Origin: Desulfovibrio sp.
GTDB lineage: Bacteria; Desulfobacterota; Desulfovibrionia; Desulfovibrionales; Desulfovibrionaceae
Assembly: GCF_009712225.1 (NCBI RefSeq)
Contig: NZ_WASP01000006.1
Coordinates: forward strand, 124,001-188,000
Reading direction: 5' to 3'
Length of the DNA: 64,000 nucleotides
Part shown: positions 1 through 9,193 of the stretch, piece by piece
Layout: each line of letters starts with the position of its first letter
How positions within the stretch are numbered: the stretch's first letter is position 1
The notes under the pieces: generated by a model
Told to the model about the DNA's origin: nothing
The model's database searches: none
Seen by the model: only the letters and a program-made list of their open reading frames with translations
Program-made: the position numbers and the translations under genes

Positions 1-1208
1 AAAACAATTTCCGGGTTGGCCTCCGGGCCCAGCCAGTCTTCGCGCAGCATGTCGGGAACCATGTCGTTCAGTTCCGCCAGGCTTTCGCGCAGCTTTGCGG
101 CGCGTGAGGGGGTGGTTTCCTGCGCCAGGGCGGCACGCAGTCGCTCGCCGCGTGTCTGCCGCAGGGGCTCAAGCTGCTGGTAGATAAATTCGGCAAGGTG
201 CAGCGACGAGGGCTGCCGCTGGCCCACATAGGCAAGGAATTCTTTTTCTTCAATGGGGGCGGGGGCTGGCATGTCCCAGCGGACGGCCAGCGAAGCGGCG
301 TGCCTCTCGTTCCAGGCGCGCAAAAGCTTGAGCACGTATTCGCGCATCCAGTCGTTGACCGGTGCGTACTTGCGCAGCACGTCAACTATGTCGCGGCGGT
401 GCAGCAGATCGTTGAAGGCCTTGGATGTCTCCGTATTGAGCGGCGACCATGTAAATTCCACCAGCTTGCCCCGAAAGGTGGCCTTGAATTCAATGCCTAT
501 GCGCACCGTAATGCCCATTATGCGGGCTGCTCGCAGCAGTTCCTGTGCGGCTTCGGGGTCAACGGTGTTGTAGTAGATCACCGTGAGAAAGCGGATGCCC
601 TTGATCCAGGCGTCCATGACAAGATGCGTGGGGTTTTTGCGGCCCTTGGTGTTGGCATCGTGCACGTGGTGGTCAAAGGCGTGCTGGTTCCATTCTTCTG
701 GCATTTCCAGCAGGTGATATTTGCGCAACAGTGCCCGCACAATGCGCGGCGTGCCTCGTACGGCCTGATGAAATTCGTGGGCCAGCGGCAGCTGGCGGCT
801 CAGGTCGCCGTGCGAACGCACAAGGTCTTTCATTATCTGCACAAGCACGCGGGCCGTGTTGTTTTGCAGTGAAGAATGCGAGGAATACAGCACTTCATCG
901 TGCAGGCGGCGCAGGGCCTGCAGGCGCTCGTTGGGGCCGCCCGCGGCGAGGCTTTCAAGCAGTACGATAACGGCGCTGGCAAGGCGCAGGCCGTGCGATG
1001 AGGTCATTTCAATGATGCCGTGAGGGTGCAGGCCCGGCTCTGGCTGGCGCAGGGAATCATTGTGTGCGCGCGCCTCGGCAAAGGCATTTACCATCTGGAT
1101 GAGCTTGTGATCCTGCCTGTCGAACAGCAGCGAAGAAAACTTCTGGTGCACCTGAGGGCGTTCACCAGCGTTGGAAGTGTCGTGTGTAGAGTGTGAAGGT
1201 ATAGACAT
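1..1208 (-). CDS. Uncharacterised protein, C-terminus beyond the left edge
   Basis: A continuous frame of about 402 codons runs from an ATG at 1208 off the left edge. It begins MSIPSHSTHDTSNAGERPQV and stays open through the whole stretch. The N-terminal 170 residues look helical. From about residue 190 comes FDHHVHDANTKGRKNP, followed by AWIKGIRFLTVIYYN and then GITVRIGIEFK. The His-x-His plus alternating strand/helix pattern resembles a PHP or other TIM-barrel metal-dependent hydrolase, but that is a resemblance only. No strong Shine-Dalgarno sequence precedes the ATG, so the start could be elsewhere. I do not recognise the family. The neighbour at 1429 is divergently transcribed. Confidence 0.7.
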   Translation of the reverse strand, partial: MSIPSHSTHDTSNAGERPQVHQKFSSLLFDRQDHKLIQMVNAFAEARAHNDSLRQPEPGLHPHGIIEMTSSHGLRLASAVIVLLESLAAGGPNERLQALRRLHDEVLYSSHSSLQNNTARVLVQIMKDLVRSHGDLSRQLPLAHEFHQAVRGTPRIVRALLRKYHLLEMPEEWNQHAFDHHVHDANTKGRKNPTHLVMDAWIKGIRFLTVIYYNTVDPEAAQELLRAARIMGITVRIGIEFKATFRGKLVEFTWSPLNTETSKAFNDLLHRRDIVDVLRKYAPVNDWMREYVLKLLRAWNERHAASLAVRWDMPAPAPIEEKEFLAYVGQRQPSSLHLAEFIYQQLEPLRQTRGERLRAALAQETTPSRAAKLRESLAELNDMVPDMLREDWLGPEANPEIV

Positions 1209-1428
1209 GGAAAAAAATTTGGCAAAAGTGCTTATTGATGTTCGCATGGCCTGACTGGCCCGCAAAGGAACTGATTTTTGTCATGATGCAGCGCATGTGC
1301 GCGAATGTCCAGCCTCATGTTACGGTGGGGCAGGGGGCAGTATTGATAAAAGGCCCGACTGCCGTTAACGGTATTTATGGGTTCAAGGCATAACCGGCTG
1401 CTGCAGGCCATTTACCACGGGAGCGTAT

Positions 1429-1692
1429 ATGTATCAGAAATCCAACCAGCTGGCTGGCGGGCATGAGTTTGCTACCGCTCAAGATATGCTGGACTGGCTC
1501 GAAAAGGCCATGACTGACAATATCCGGAACAATCGCGACAGGCATCGTTTCGAGGCTGACCCGTATGTATACACGGTTAATTTTGCCGAGGCCGCAGGGC
1601 TTGCGCTTGATGATTCGCAGGCGGGCGACGTGCAGCGACGTGTGCAGCAGTGGGTTGAACAGCAATATTCCGAGGCGGTTATCGAAGAATAA
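1429..1692 (+). CDS. Small hypothetical protein (87 aa)
   Basis: Starts MYQKSNQLAGGHEF with GGGAG about 7 bases upstream. It is an acidic, soluble, mostly helical protein with no signal peptide, membrane segment, cysteine cluster or recognisable motif; the tail (VQQWVEQQYSEAVIEE) could be amphipathic. It stands alone and is followed within 30 bases by a hairpin terminator, which supports a separate short transcript. Coding bias matches neighbouring genes. No function can be assigned. Confidence 0.65.
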   Translation: MYQKSNQLAGGHEFATAQDMLDWLEKAMTDNIRNNRDRHRFEADPYVYTVNFAEAAGLALDDSQAGDVQRRVQQWVEQQYSEAVIEE

Positions 1693-1719
1693 TCTGTATA
1701 TTGCCGATCAGTAAACCCA

Positions 1720-1755
1720 GCGCACCGGGCGGTTGGCCGTTCGGTGCGCATTTTA
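1720..1755 (+). terminator. Rho-independent terminator after the 87-aa gene
   Basis: Arms GCGCACCG (1720-1727) and CGGTGCGC (1742-1749) pair perfectly and are followed by ATTTTA. Confidence 0.6.
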
Positions 1756-2040
1756 CATGGTTGTGTAGTCTTTTTTGCTGACTCTGTGATGCAAATATGC
1801 ACCTTGGACATGCTTATCATATTTATGATATGTATTTGAAGCAAGCATTGTAGCTGTATTTGTATTTACAGTATGTTGGCTAGTTGTATGGCGTGTTAGA
1901 ATAGAATTGCAGAGAATAAACAAGGCGATAATGTATTTTTAAATGTAAATTTTGGCTTTTTTGTTGCAAAATGTGGATAAATTGATGAAGCTCTCGCGAG
2001 AAAAATTCTTATCAGTGTAATTTTCAGGGTACCAATAAGC
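1756..2040. other. AT-rich gene-free stretch upstream of the diguanylate cyclase
   Basis: The roughly 350 bases between the 87-aa gene and the cyclase hold the terminator and then AT-rich DNA. No convincing reading frame is seen. A small palindrome CTCGCGAG lies near 1992. The stretch presumably carries the promoter of the cyclase gene, but I could not pick a clear -35/-10 pair. Confidence 0.4.
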
Positions 2041-3672
2041 ATGAGTGCAGTTTTACACAAAGCAAAAGCGCTGTTCCGTAAATTGAAAAATCATATAGAA
2101 GAGCGCCCTACGCGAACCATATTTGTTCTGTGGGCGTTATCTATTCCTTTTGCAATTTGTATTTCTTTGTTTGTTGCACTGTATTTGCGCGCGGGGTACC
2201 TGAACGAAGGCCTGGATGAAGCGGAATTCTCTCTGACGCAGCGTGTACAGCGTGTTGCGGAAATGACCGAGCTCAAGTTTGACACAATCCGCAAACTCAC
2301 CGCGCTGCTGGCCACAGATTCGCGAATAGTTGCAGCCCTCAAGGGCGAGGGTGATCTTGCGGAATGCACCCGCTACCTGCAGAGCGTTGGCGATACACTG
2401 AGGCTGCACCGCGCCTTTCTGCTTGATACCAAGGGTATCTGCGTTGCCTCAAATGATGCCAATCTTGCCAGCAATCTGGTTGGCGTAAACCTGTCTGACC
2501 GGGAGTATTTTGCCCGCGCCATGCGTGGCGAAAGTTCTGCACAGTTTGTGGTGGGGCGTGTTTCAACCGTTGCGGGCTTTCATTTTTCCGCACCTGTGAT
2601 GGGTCCCAATGGCTATCTCGGCGTTGTTGTTCTCAAGCTCGACAAAGACACTCTGGCCCAGCAGCTGTATTTGCCCACCGGTTTTGTTACCGACAATGCG
2701 GGTGTTGTTGTGGTTTCCGATTTGCCAGAAAACATGCTGCGCGTTGTGCCGGGCGGGTCAGCCGCTACGCTTGATTCTGCGCAAAACCTGTTGCGCTATC
2801 AGCGCGACCGGCTTGAGTCTGTCTATCTGAGTGAGGTTTCAGTAAACAAGCGTGCTGCCTGGCTGCTCGCTCCTGGGGGTATGCCCTACCTGTGCAAGAC
2901 CATGACTATCGGCAAGGAGGGGCTGAGCATTTATGGCTTTGAAAACCTTGCCCCCTTGCTGAGTGATGCCGCAGAAACCTTTATATTCCAAATGCTCACG
3001 GCCTTTGTATTTCTGGTGATGGGTTTTGCCGTAATTATCGGTACGACAGTAAACTTTTTGCGCGACCGGTATCTGCGCGACACACTGGAAAAACTTAACG
3101 ATACACTGCGGGTTCAGGCCCAGCACGATGCACTGACCGGGCTGCTTAACCGCAGAATGTTTGATGAAATGGCCGAAGCCTGGTTTGCCCAGACCCTGAG
3201 GCTGAGTGTGCCTTTTTCGCTGGTGCTGTTTGATATCGACCATTTCAAGCGGCTCAACGATGCCTTTGGACATCAGGCTGGCGACAATGTGCTGCGCGAA
3301 ATCGCAGCCGGTGTGCAAAGGGAGCTTTCCCGGCAGGGTGACAGGGTCTTCCGCATCGGCGGCGAAGAATTTGCCGTGCTTGCAAGCGCAGCCAATGAAG
3401 GCCAGTTGCGTGTTGTCATGGAAATGATTCGCAAAACGGTAGAAGACCTGCGGCTCAAACATCCCAACGGACCCGGAGCAGTGGTGACCATCTCTCTTGG
3501 GGGGCTGCTGGTGCGCGGCTGCTGCGACATGACATTTGACGATGCCTTTAGAAAATCGGATGAAGCCTTGTATCTTGCCAAGGCTCGGGGCCGTAACCGC
3601 TGGGTGTTGGCAGAAAGTTGCTGCCTTACGGATTCGTCGCAAGCCAATGCTTGTCACAGATCCAGCAACTGA
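2041..3672 (+). CDS. Membrane diguanylate cyclase with Cache sensor and GGDEF domain
   Basis: Should make c-di-GMP from two GTP in response to an external ligand. Layout of the 543 residues: a cytoplasmic lead, a transmembrane helix at about 26-49, a periplasmic Cache-type sensor at about 50-310 (motif DREYFARAMRGE), a second helix at about 314-338, then GGDEF. The active-site loop is GGEEF at 440-444, so catalytic residues are intact. RQGD sits exactly five residues before it, matching the RxxD inhibitory I-site, so product feedback is expected. The C-terminal tail after WVLAE is short and lacks homology signs. It is a single-gene unit with no partner beside it. The ligand cannot be told from the sequence. 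Confidence 0.9.
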   Translation: MSAVLHKAKALFRKLKNHIEERPTRTIFVLWALSIPFAICISLFVALYLRAGYLNEGLDEAEFSLTQRVQRVAEMTELKFDTIRKLTALLATDSRIVAALKGEGDLAECTRYLQSVGDTLRLHRAFLLDTKGICVASNDANLASNLVGVNLSDREYFARAMRGESSAQFVVGRVSTVAGFHFSAPVMGPNGYLGVVVLKLDKDTLAQQLYLPTGFVTDNAGVVVVSDLPENMLRVVPGGSAATLDSAQNLLRYQRDRLESVYLSEVSVNKRAAWLLAPGGMPYLCKTMTIGKEGLSIYGFENLAPLLSDAAETFIFQMLTAFVFLVMGFAVIIGTTVNFLRDRYLRDTLEKLNDTLRVQAQHDALTGLLNRRMFDEMAEAWFAQTLRLSVPFSLVLFDIDHFKRLNDAFGHQAGDNVLREIAAGVQRELSRQGDRVFRIGGEEFAVLASAANEGQLRVVMEMIRKTVEDLRLKHPNGPGAVVTISLGGLLVRGCCDMTFDDAFRKSDEALYLAKARGRNRWVLAESCCLTDSSQANACHRSSN

Positions 3673-3792
3673 TTTGGGCGCTGGTGCATTTATCAGGTAG
3701 TATCTGCTGCCACCTGTGCCGGACCGGGCCGTGCCAGGCCGGTTAAGCTTTGATGCGCCGGGCGCGCGTTGTGCGTTATGTATATTTTTCAG

Positions 3793-3820
3793 TTGACTTT
3801 GAATTTCATTTTCATAAACT
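3793..3820 (+). promoter_or_regulatory. Sigma-70-type promoter for the 3886 gene
   Basis: TTGACT (3793-3798) and TAAACT (3815-3820) with a 16-base spacer. Transcription would start near 3827, leaving a leader of about 60 bases. Confidence 0.45.
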
Positions 3821-3885
3821 AGGCGCGTGCCCACGCCTGTGGGCTGAATCATATTTTGCCGCACTGGCCAAGGAGTAAAGCGCGC

Positions 3886-4191
3886 ATGTTTAACAGGTTT
3901 GGAACAACGCAGGACATGATGATCCAGACGGTGCAGGAAGATGGCGAAGAGTTGGTGCTGGCCATCGACAGCAGGGGCCTGTACCTCACCTCCGCACAGT
4001 TTGTGGGCCGCCCCATTGCCGACCGTAATCGCTACAGCGCCACCCGTAAGGGGGTGGAACAGCGCATCGCTGCACTGGGAATGGATGTGCCGGGTCTGCT
4101 GGCTGCCAACCAGCACCGTATTCAGGTTGAAACCGTATCTGCCAAAAAGGTCAACCCGCTCAAGGCCTCCAAGCGCGGAGCCAAGGGCTAG
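3886..4191 (+). CDS. Small conserved-looking hypothetical protein (101 aa)
   Basis: The start at 3886 (MFNRFGTTQDMMIQTVQEDG) is chosen because AAGGAG ends about 10 bases upstream; an upstream TTG in the same frame has no such site. The first half looks like a small beta-rich fold (ELVLAIDSRGLYLTSAQFVG). The C-terminus is basic (SAKKVNPLKASKRGAKG), which could mean nucleic-acid or ribosome contact; this is inference. There are no cysteines and no membrane segment. It has its own promoter and precedes radA by about 215 bases. Function unknown. Confidence 0.65.
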   Translation: MFNRFGTTQDMMIQTVQEDGEELVLAIDSRGLYLTSAQFVGRPIADRNRYSATRKGVEQRIAALGMDVPGLLAANQHRIQVETVSAKKVNPLKASKRGAKG

Positions 4192-4406
4192 AAGCTCACA
4201 GGCAGCTCTGCTGCCGACACGGCATGCCGCGTATGCGGCCCAGCACACCGCCCGTTGCACAACCGGCTGCCATCTGGCAGCTGCTGTGCGGCGGGCGCTG
4301 TTGTTCTGGGCTGCGCGCGGTTCAGCCTGTGGGGCGAGCACTTAACGGCAAAAGTTGTGTATGTCATAACCTTGCGCCGTGTGTACTTTTTTCGTAGGCT
4401 TTATTC

Positions 4407-5750
4407 ATGACGAAAACACGCGAGATTTATATATGCTCTGCCTGCGGCTCTCAAACCATGCAATGGCGCGGGCAATGCCCCAACTGCCATGAATGGAACA
4501 CCCTGCAGGCGGCGGTGCAGCCCAAATCTGTCCCAGGCGGCAACAGACCCCGCCCGGCCACGGATTCCTCCAGCCGACCCATTCCGCTGCGGGATGTGGA
4601 AGATGGGGGGCATGAGCCCTATGGCAGCGGCCTCAAGGCGCTTGACCGGGTGCTGGGCAAGGGCCTTGTGCCTGGTGCGGCCATTCTTGTGGGCGGCGAG
4701 CCGGGCATCGGCAAATCAACCCTGCTGCTTCAGGTGGCGGGGCTGGTGGCCAAGCAGGGCAGGCGTGTACTTTACGCCAGCGGCGAAGAATCGCTGCCCC
4801 AGATCAAGGGGCGCGCCGAACGCCTGGGCATGCTTGAACCCAACCTGCTGGCCATTGCCACCTCGCGTGTGGAAGATGTGCTGGAAGCGGCCAATGTCGC
4901 GCCCCCTGCCCTGCTGGTGGTAGACTCGGTGCAGACCCTCACAAGCCTTGAGGCCGATGGGCTGCCCGGCAACGTAAGCCAGGTGCGGGCAGTGGCCACG
5001 GCCCTGCTTGAGGCCTGCCGCCGCCTTTCGTGCACGCTCATTCTGGTGGGTCATGTGACCAAGGATGGCGTGCTGGCTGGTCCCCGGCTGCTCGAGCACA
5101 TGGTGGATACCGTTATTTCGCTTGAGGGCGACCGTCGTCAGATGTTCCGCCTGCTGCGCGTGTTCAAAAACCGCTTTGGCCCCAACGAAGAGCTGCTGGT
5201 CTTTCGTATGGAAGAATCGGGCATGCAGATTGTGGACGACCCTTCCACCTTCTTTCTGGGCCAGCGTGACCCTTCACTCTCGGGCACCGCGGTGGTTATG
5301 GCCGTGGACGGGCAGCGCCCGCTGGCTGTTGAGGTGCAGGCCCTTGTTTCGCGCACGTTTTTGAGTATTCCACGCCGCGCAGCTCTCGGGTTTGATGTGG
5401 GGCGGCTGCACCTGCTTTTGGCCGTGCTGGAAAAAAGACTCAAGCTCAACTTTGGTCAGGTGGATATTTACGCCAAGGTGGGCGGCGGCATGAAGCTGAG
5501 CGAACCGGGGCTTGACCTGGCGCTGGTGGCTGCGGTGCTTTCGTCGTACTATGATGTCCCCATGCCGGAAAAAAGCGTGTTGTGGGGCGAGGTGGATCTT
5601 AACGGGCAGGTTCGGCCCGTCTCAGCGCAGGAGCTGCGCCTCACGCAGGCCCGGCGGCTGGGTTTTGACCCCATTGTGCACCCTGCGGTGGAGCAGGGCG
5701 GCATAAGCACCATTGCTGCGCTGCAGCAACGGCTTTTTCATCGTAAATAA
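4407..5750 (+). CDS. radA: DNA repair protein RadA (Sms)
   Basis: A RecA-like ATPase that drives branch migration of recombination intermediates. The 447 residues show the full family layout: an N-terminal zinc finger (CSACGSQTMQWRGQCPNC, residues 10-27), Walker A GEPGIGKS at 97-104, the RadA signature KNRFG at 254-258, and a Lon-protease-like C-terminal domain (VSIPRRAALGFDVGRLHLLLAVLEKR through VRPVSAQELRLTQA). Length matches the family. It heads a run of five same-strand genes, with the CYTH gene 11 bases downstream. Its start codon has little Shine-Dalgarno signal. Confidence 0.97.
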   Translation: MTKTREIYICSACGSQTMQWRGQCPNCHEWNTLQAAVQPKSVPGGNRPRPATDSSSRPIPLRDVEDGGHEPYGSGLKALDRVLGKGLVPGAAILVGGEPGIGKSTLLLQVAGLVAKQGRRVLYASGEESLPQIKGRAERLGMLEPNLLAIATSRVEDVLEAANVAPPALLVVDSVQTLTSLEADGLPGNVSQVRAVATALLEACRRLSCTLILVGHVTKDGVLAGPRLLEHMVDTVISLEGDRRQMFRLLRVFKNRFGPNEELLVFRMEESGMQIVDDPSTFFLGQRDPSLSGTAVVMAVDGQRPLAVEVQALVSRTFLSIPRRAALGFDVGRLHLLLAVLEKRLKLNFGQVDIYAKVGGGMKLSEPGLDLALVAAVLSSYYDVPMPEKSVLWGEVDLNGQVRPVSAQELRLTQARRLGFDPIVHPAVEQGGISTIAALQQRLFHRK

Positions 5751-5761
5751 AGGCGGCGGGT

Positions 5762-6403
5762 ATGGGCCTTGAAATTGAGCGCAAATATCTGCATATAAAT
5801 TTGCAAAGCCTGCGTCAGAAGCTTGTCGACAATGGGGCGCATTGCCTTGGCGCGCATTTTGAAAGCAACTGGGTATACGACTCCGCCGAGGGTGGCCTGG
5901 TGGGCGGCGGCCAGCTGCTGCGCCTGCGCACCCAGCAGTGGCACGACAAGACGCGCCACCTGCTCACACTCAAGCTGCCCGCCATACATGACGGCGGCTT
6001 CAAGGTGCGTGAAGAGCGCGAAACCGAAGTGGCCGACGGCGCGGTTATGCGCGGTATTCTTGAAGGGCTGGGCTATCGTGTGGCAGCACGGTACGAAAAG
6101 ATTCGCGAGCCCTGGCGCATGGATCTTGTGGAAATTGAACTGGACATCCTGCCTTTTGATCAGGTGGTGGAGCTTGAAGGCCGTGCTGAGGACATTGAGT
6201 CGGTCGAACGGCGTCTGAACCTTGACAATGCCGAAATAAGCACCAAAAGTTATCATGAGCTGCATCAGGAATGGTTGCGGCAAAATCACAAGCCTGCGCA
6301 ACTCTCCTTTGTGTTTGACGAAGCGCAAAGCGTGCATTGGCGCACATCACTGGGCCTGACGGAAAGGGCCGCTGCCAATCCGGCTTCGACGCGGCAGAGC
6401 TGA
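5762..6403 (+). CDS. CYTH domain protein (class IV adenylate cyclase / triphosphatase family)
   Basis: The N-terminus MGLEIERKYL contains the ExExK signature (E4, E6, K8) of the CYTH triphosphate-tunnel fold. Further paired basic/acidic strands follow: LLRLRTQ, LLTLKLPA, FKVREERETEV, and VEIELDILPF with VVELEGR. Members hydrolyse inorganic or thiamine triphosphate, or cyclise ATP to cAMP; the sequence alone does not decide which. At 213 residues it is slightly longer than the smallest CYTH proteins. It sits between radA and clpS with gaps of 11 and 19 bases, so it is probably co-transcribed, although no functional link to proteolysis is known to me. Confidence 0.85.
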   Translation: MGLEIERKYLHINLQSLRQKLVDNGAHCLGAHFESNWVYDSAEGGLVGGGQLLRLRTQQWHDKTRHLLTLKLPAIHDGGFKVREERETEVADGAVMRGILEGLGYRVAARYEKIREPWRMDLVEIELDILPFDQVVELEGRAEDIESVERRLNLDNAEISTKSYHELHQEWLRQNHKPAQLSFVFDEAQSVHWRTSLGLTERAAANPASTRQS

Positions 6404-6422
6404 AACGCCTTGGGAGCCATAA

Positions 6423-6743
6423 ATGTCTTTTATTCCTGACAATCAAACTGGCGGTGAAAGCCGCGTAATTGTGGAAAAGAAACTCAAGGAGCCGGATCGC
6501 TACCGGGTTCTGCTGCATAACGACGATTACACAAGCATGGAGTTTGTGGTTTCGATCCTGTGCGGTATCTTCCACAAAACAGCCGAAGAAGCCACGGCCA
6601 TCATGCTGGCAGTACACCAGCGCGGTGTTGGTCAGTGCGGCGTGTATACTCTTGAAATAGCCGAAGCCAAGGTTCGGCGTGTTCACAATACGGCCCGGGC
6701 GGCTGGGTATCCCCTTAAATGCACCATGGAAAAAATCCATTGA
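6423..6743 (+). CDS. clpS: ClpS adaptor, N-degron recognition
   Basis: ClpS binds proteins with destabilising N-terminal residues and hands them to ClpAP. The 106-residue protein has a flexible N-terminal arm and then the core RYRVLLHNDDYTSMEFVV, which contains the NDDYT substrate-pocket motif. It continues with AVHQRGVGQCGVYTLEIAEAKV, the helix-strand part that docks on the ClpA N-domain. Length and motif are typical. clpA begins 9 bases after its stop and aat follows clpA, so adaptor, unfoldase and tagging enzyme are encoded together. Confidence 0.96.
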   Translation: MSFIPDNQTGGESRVIVEKKLKEPDRYRVLLHNDDYTSMEFVVSILCGIFHKTAEEATAIMLAVHQRGVGQCGVYTLEIAEAKVRRVHNTARAAGYPLKCTMEKIH

Positions 6744-6752
6744 GATAAGCCT

Positions 6753-9065
6753 ATGTTGAGTAAAAACGTTCAGTTGGTCATTCGGGACGCCCTCATGGAA
6801 GCCCACCGGCGACGGCATGATCTGTTGACTGTGGAGCACGTGCTCTTTGCGCTGACCAACAGCATGAAGGGGCGCATCATTCTTGAGGGCAGCGGGGCAA
6901 GTGTGCCTGTGCTGCGCGAGCAGCTTGAGGAATTTTTCAGCAAGGAACTGGAAACCGTTTCGCTGGCGGAAAAGCACGAGGTCGCTCAGACAGACAGCGT
7001 GCAGCGCGTACTTGAGCGTGCGCTTGAGCATATCCGTTCGGCGGGGCGCGATGCCGTAGAGCTTGGCGATCTGCTCATTTCCATTATGGACGAGGAAGAA
7101 AGCTACGCGCATTTTTATCTGCGCAAACAGGGTGTTGAGCGTCTCGACGTGCTCACCTTCATTTCGCACGGTTTTGATGAGGGCGCAGGCTCACGCGGTG
7201 TGGAAGCCGGGGCGGAATCGGCTGAAAACGGCGAGGCCAAGGCCGACCCGCTGGCGCAATATACGGTTGAGCTTACGGCCCGTGCCCGCGAGGGTAAGAT
7301 TGACCCCCTGGTGGGGCGTGTGGCGGAACTTGACCGCGCCGTAGAGGTGCTGTGCCGCCGCCGCAAAAACAACCCGCTGTTTGTGGGCGACCCCGGTGTT
7401 GGCAAAACCGCTCTGGCCGAGGGGCTTGCCCTGCGCATTGTGGAAGGCAACATTCCTGACATGTTTGCCAAAACAAAGCTTTATGCGCTTGATATGGGCC
7501 TGCTGCTGGCTGGCACTCGCTATCGCGGCGATTTTGAAGGCCGGCTCAAGGCTGTGGTGCAAAGGCTCAAGGAAGAGCCCGACTGCATCCTGTTTATTGA
7601 TGAAATTCACACCATTGTGGGTGCTGGCTCTACGTCTGGCGGTTCGCTTGACGCATCCAACCTGCTCAAGCCTGTGCTGGCCAATGGCGAGATTCGCTGC
7701 ATCGGTTCCACCACCTACGAGGAATACCGCAACCACTTTGAAAAAGACCGGGCGTTGGCCCGCCGGTTTCAGCGCATCGACCTTACGGAACCCACAGCCG
7801 AAGAATGTCTGGGTATTCTTGAGGGGCTTGAACCGCGCTATGCGCAGTACCACCATGTGCGCTACAGCCCTGCGGCTCTCAAGGCCATGGTCGAGCTAAC
7901 CTCGCGCCACGTGCGCGACCGTCTGCTGCCCGACAAGGCCATTGACGTGCTGGATGAAACCGGCGCAGCCGTGCGGCTGGGGCGTGGCGTAACACCCGCC
8001 GCCAAATCGGGTAAAAAAGGCAAGGATGCCCCTCTGGTGGGTGTGCCCGATGTGGAGCGTATTGTGGCCCGCATGGCGGGCATACCCGTGCGCACTGTTT
8101 CGGGCAAGGAACGCAACAAGCTGGCAACGCTTGAAAAAGACCTCAAGGGGCTTGTGTTCGGGCAGGAAAAAGCCATAGAGCTGACCGTGCGCGCCATTTT
8201 GCGCGCCCGCGCAGGGCTTGGGCAGGAACAGCGTCCCGCCGGGGCCTTCCTGTTCTACGGCCCCACAGGCGTGGGCAAAACAGAGGTGGCCCGCAGCCTT
8301 GCCAAGCTCATGGGCGTGGAATTTCTGCGCTACGACATGAGCGAATACATGGAAAAGCATTCTGTTTCGCGGCTTATCGGTGCGCCTCCAGGCTATGTGG
8401 GCTTTGATCAGGGCGGGCTTATGACCGAGGCGGTGCGTAAGGCTCCGTATTCTGTGGTACTGCTCGACGAAGTGGAAAAAGCCCACCCGGATATCTTCAA
8501 CGTGCTGCTTCAGGTCATGGACTATGCCACGTTGACGGATAACACGGGCCGTAAAACGGACTTTTCGCACGTTATCCTCATCATGACCTCCAACGCCGGG
8601 GCCTTTGAAATGTCGCGGCCCGCCATGGGCTTTGGCGGCACGGCCCCGCAGGATGCGGCGCACAAGGGCCTGAAAGCGGTAGAAAACACCTTCAGCCCCG
8701 AATTCCGCAACCGGCTGGACGCGCTGGTTCCCTTTGGCAGCCTTACCGAACCCATGATGCTGCGCATCGTGGACAAGTTTGTGGCCGAAATACGCACCAG
8801 CCTCGAACACCGAGGAGTAACGCTCACGTTGAGCGACAGTGCCCGCAAGTGGCTGGCCCGCAAGGGCTTTGACCCCGCCATGGGCGCGCGCCCCCTGCGC
8901 CGTCTGCTGCGCACGGAGCTGGAAGACCGCCTGGCGCACGAGTTGCTGTTTGGCGCTCTCAAAAAAGGCGGCACGGCCAGGCTGGGCCTCAAGGAAGACC
9001 AGCTGGTTCTTGAGCACGCGGGCAGCGCTGCCAAGAGCCGCAAGCCTGAGCCGGTAGACGCCTGA
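6753..9065 (+). CDS. clpA: ATP-dependent Clp protease ATP-binding subunit ClpA
   Basis: A hexameric AAA+ unfoldase that feeds ClpP. The 770 residues contain the Clp N-domain ([20 protein letters not shown], binding ClpS), a first AAA module with Walker A GDPGVGKT at 212-219 and Walker B LFIDEIHT, and a second module with GPTGVGKT at 503-510 and [12 protein letters not shown] ClpP-docking loop of the [hydrophobic]-G-F type is seen as PAMGFGG, before [10 protein letters not shown]. The C-terminal D2-small domain is complete ([18 protein letters not shown]). There is no M-domain, which separates it from ClpB. clpP is not in this window. Confidence 0.97.
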   Translation: MLSKNVQLVIRDALMEAHRRRHDLLTVEHVLFALTNSMKGRIILEGSGASVPVLREQLEEFFSKELETVSLAEKHEVAQTDSVQRVLERALEHIRSAGRDAVELGDLLISIMDEEESYAHFYLRKQGVERLDVLTFISHGFDEGAGSRGVEAGAESAENGEAKADPLAQYTVELTARAREGKIDPLVGRVAELDRAVEVLCRRRKNNPLFVGDPGVGKTALAEGLALRIVEGNIPDMFAKTKLYALDMGLLLAGTRYRGDFEGRLKAVVQRLKEEPDCILFIDEIHTIVGAGSTSGGSLDASNLLKPVLANGEIRCIGSTTYEEYRNHFEKDRALARRFQRIDLTEPTAEECLGILEGLEPRYAQYHHVRYSPAALKAMVELTSRHVRDRLLPDKAIDVLDETGAAVRLGRGVTPAAKSGKKGKDAPLVGVPDVERIVARMAGIPVRTVSGKERNKLATLEKDLKGLVFGQEKAIELTVRAILRARAGLGQEQRPAGAFLFYGPTGVGKTEVARSLAKLMGVEFLRYDMSEYMEKHSVSRLIGAPPGYVGFDQGGLMTEAVRKAPYSVVLLDEVEKAHPDIFNVLLQVMDYATLTDNTGRKTDFSHVILIMTSNAGAFEMSRPAMGFGGTAPQDAAHKGLKAVENTFSPEFRNRLDALVPFGSLTEPMMLRIVDKFVAEIRTSLEHRGVTLTLSDSARKWLARKGFDPAMGARPLRRLLRTELEDRLAHELLFGALKKGGTARLGLKEDQLVLEHAGSAAKSRKPEPVDA

Positions 9066-9193
9066 TGACCATGCTTGCACGGCGGGCTGGAGCTGTCCTT
9101 TTGCGGCAGTTTCGGCCCGCCTGTGTGGTGCCTTTTGCTGTTGCCAGCCCCTGCCTTTAAACACTCAAATGTTATTTGTCGGCAAAGGAAACT

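Noticed and set aside
2839-4341. A 500-codon open frame on the minus strand across the cyclase and the small gene after it
   Set aside because: It crosses the promoter and terminator-like gap between two well-supported plus-strand genes and has no recognisable domain.
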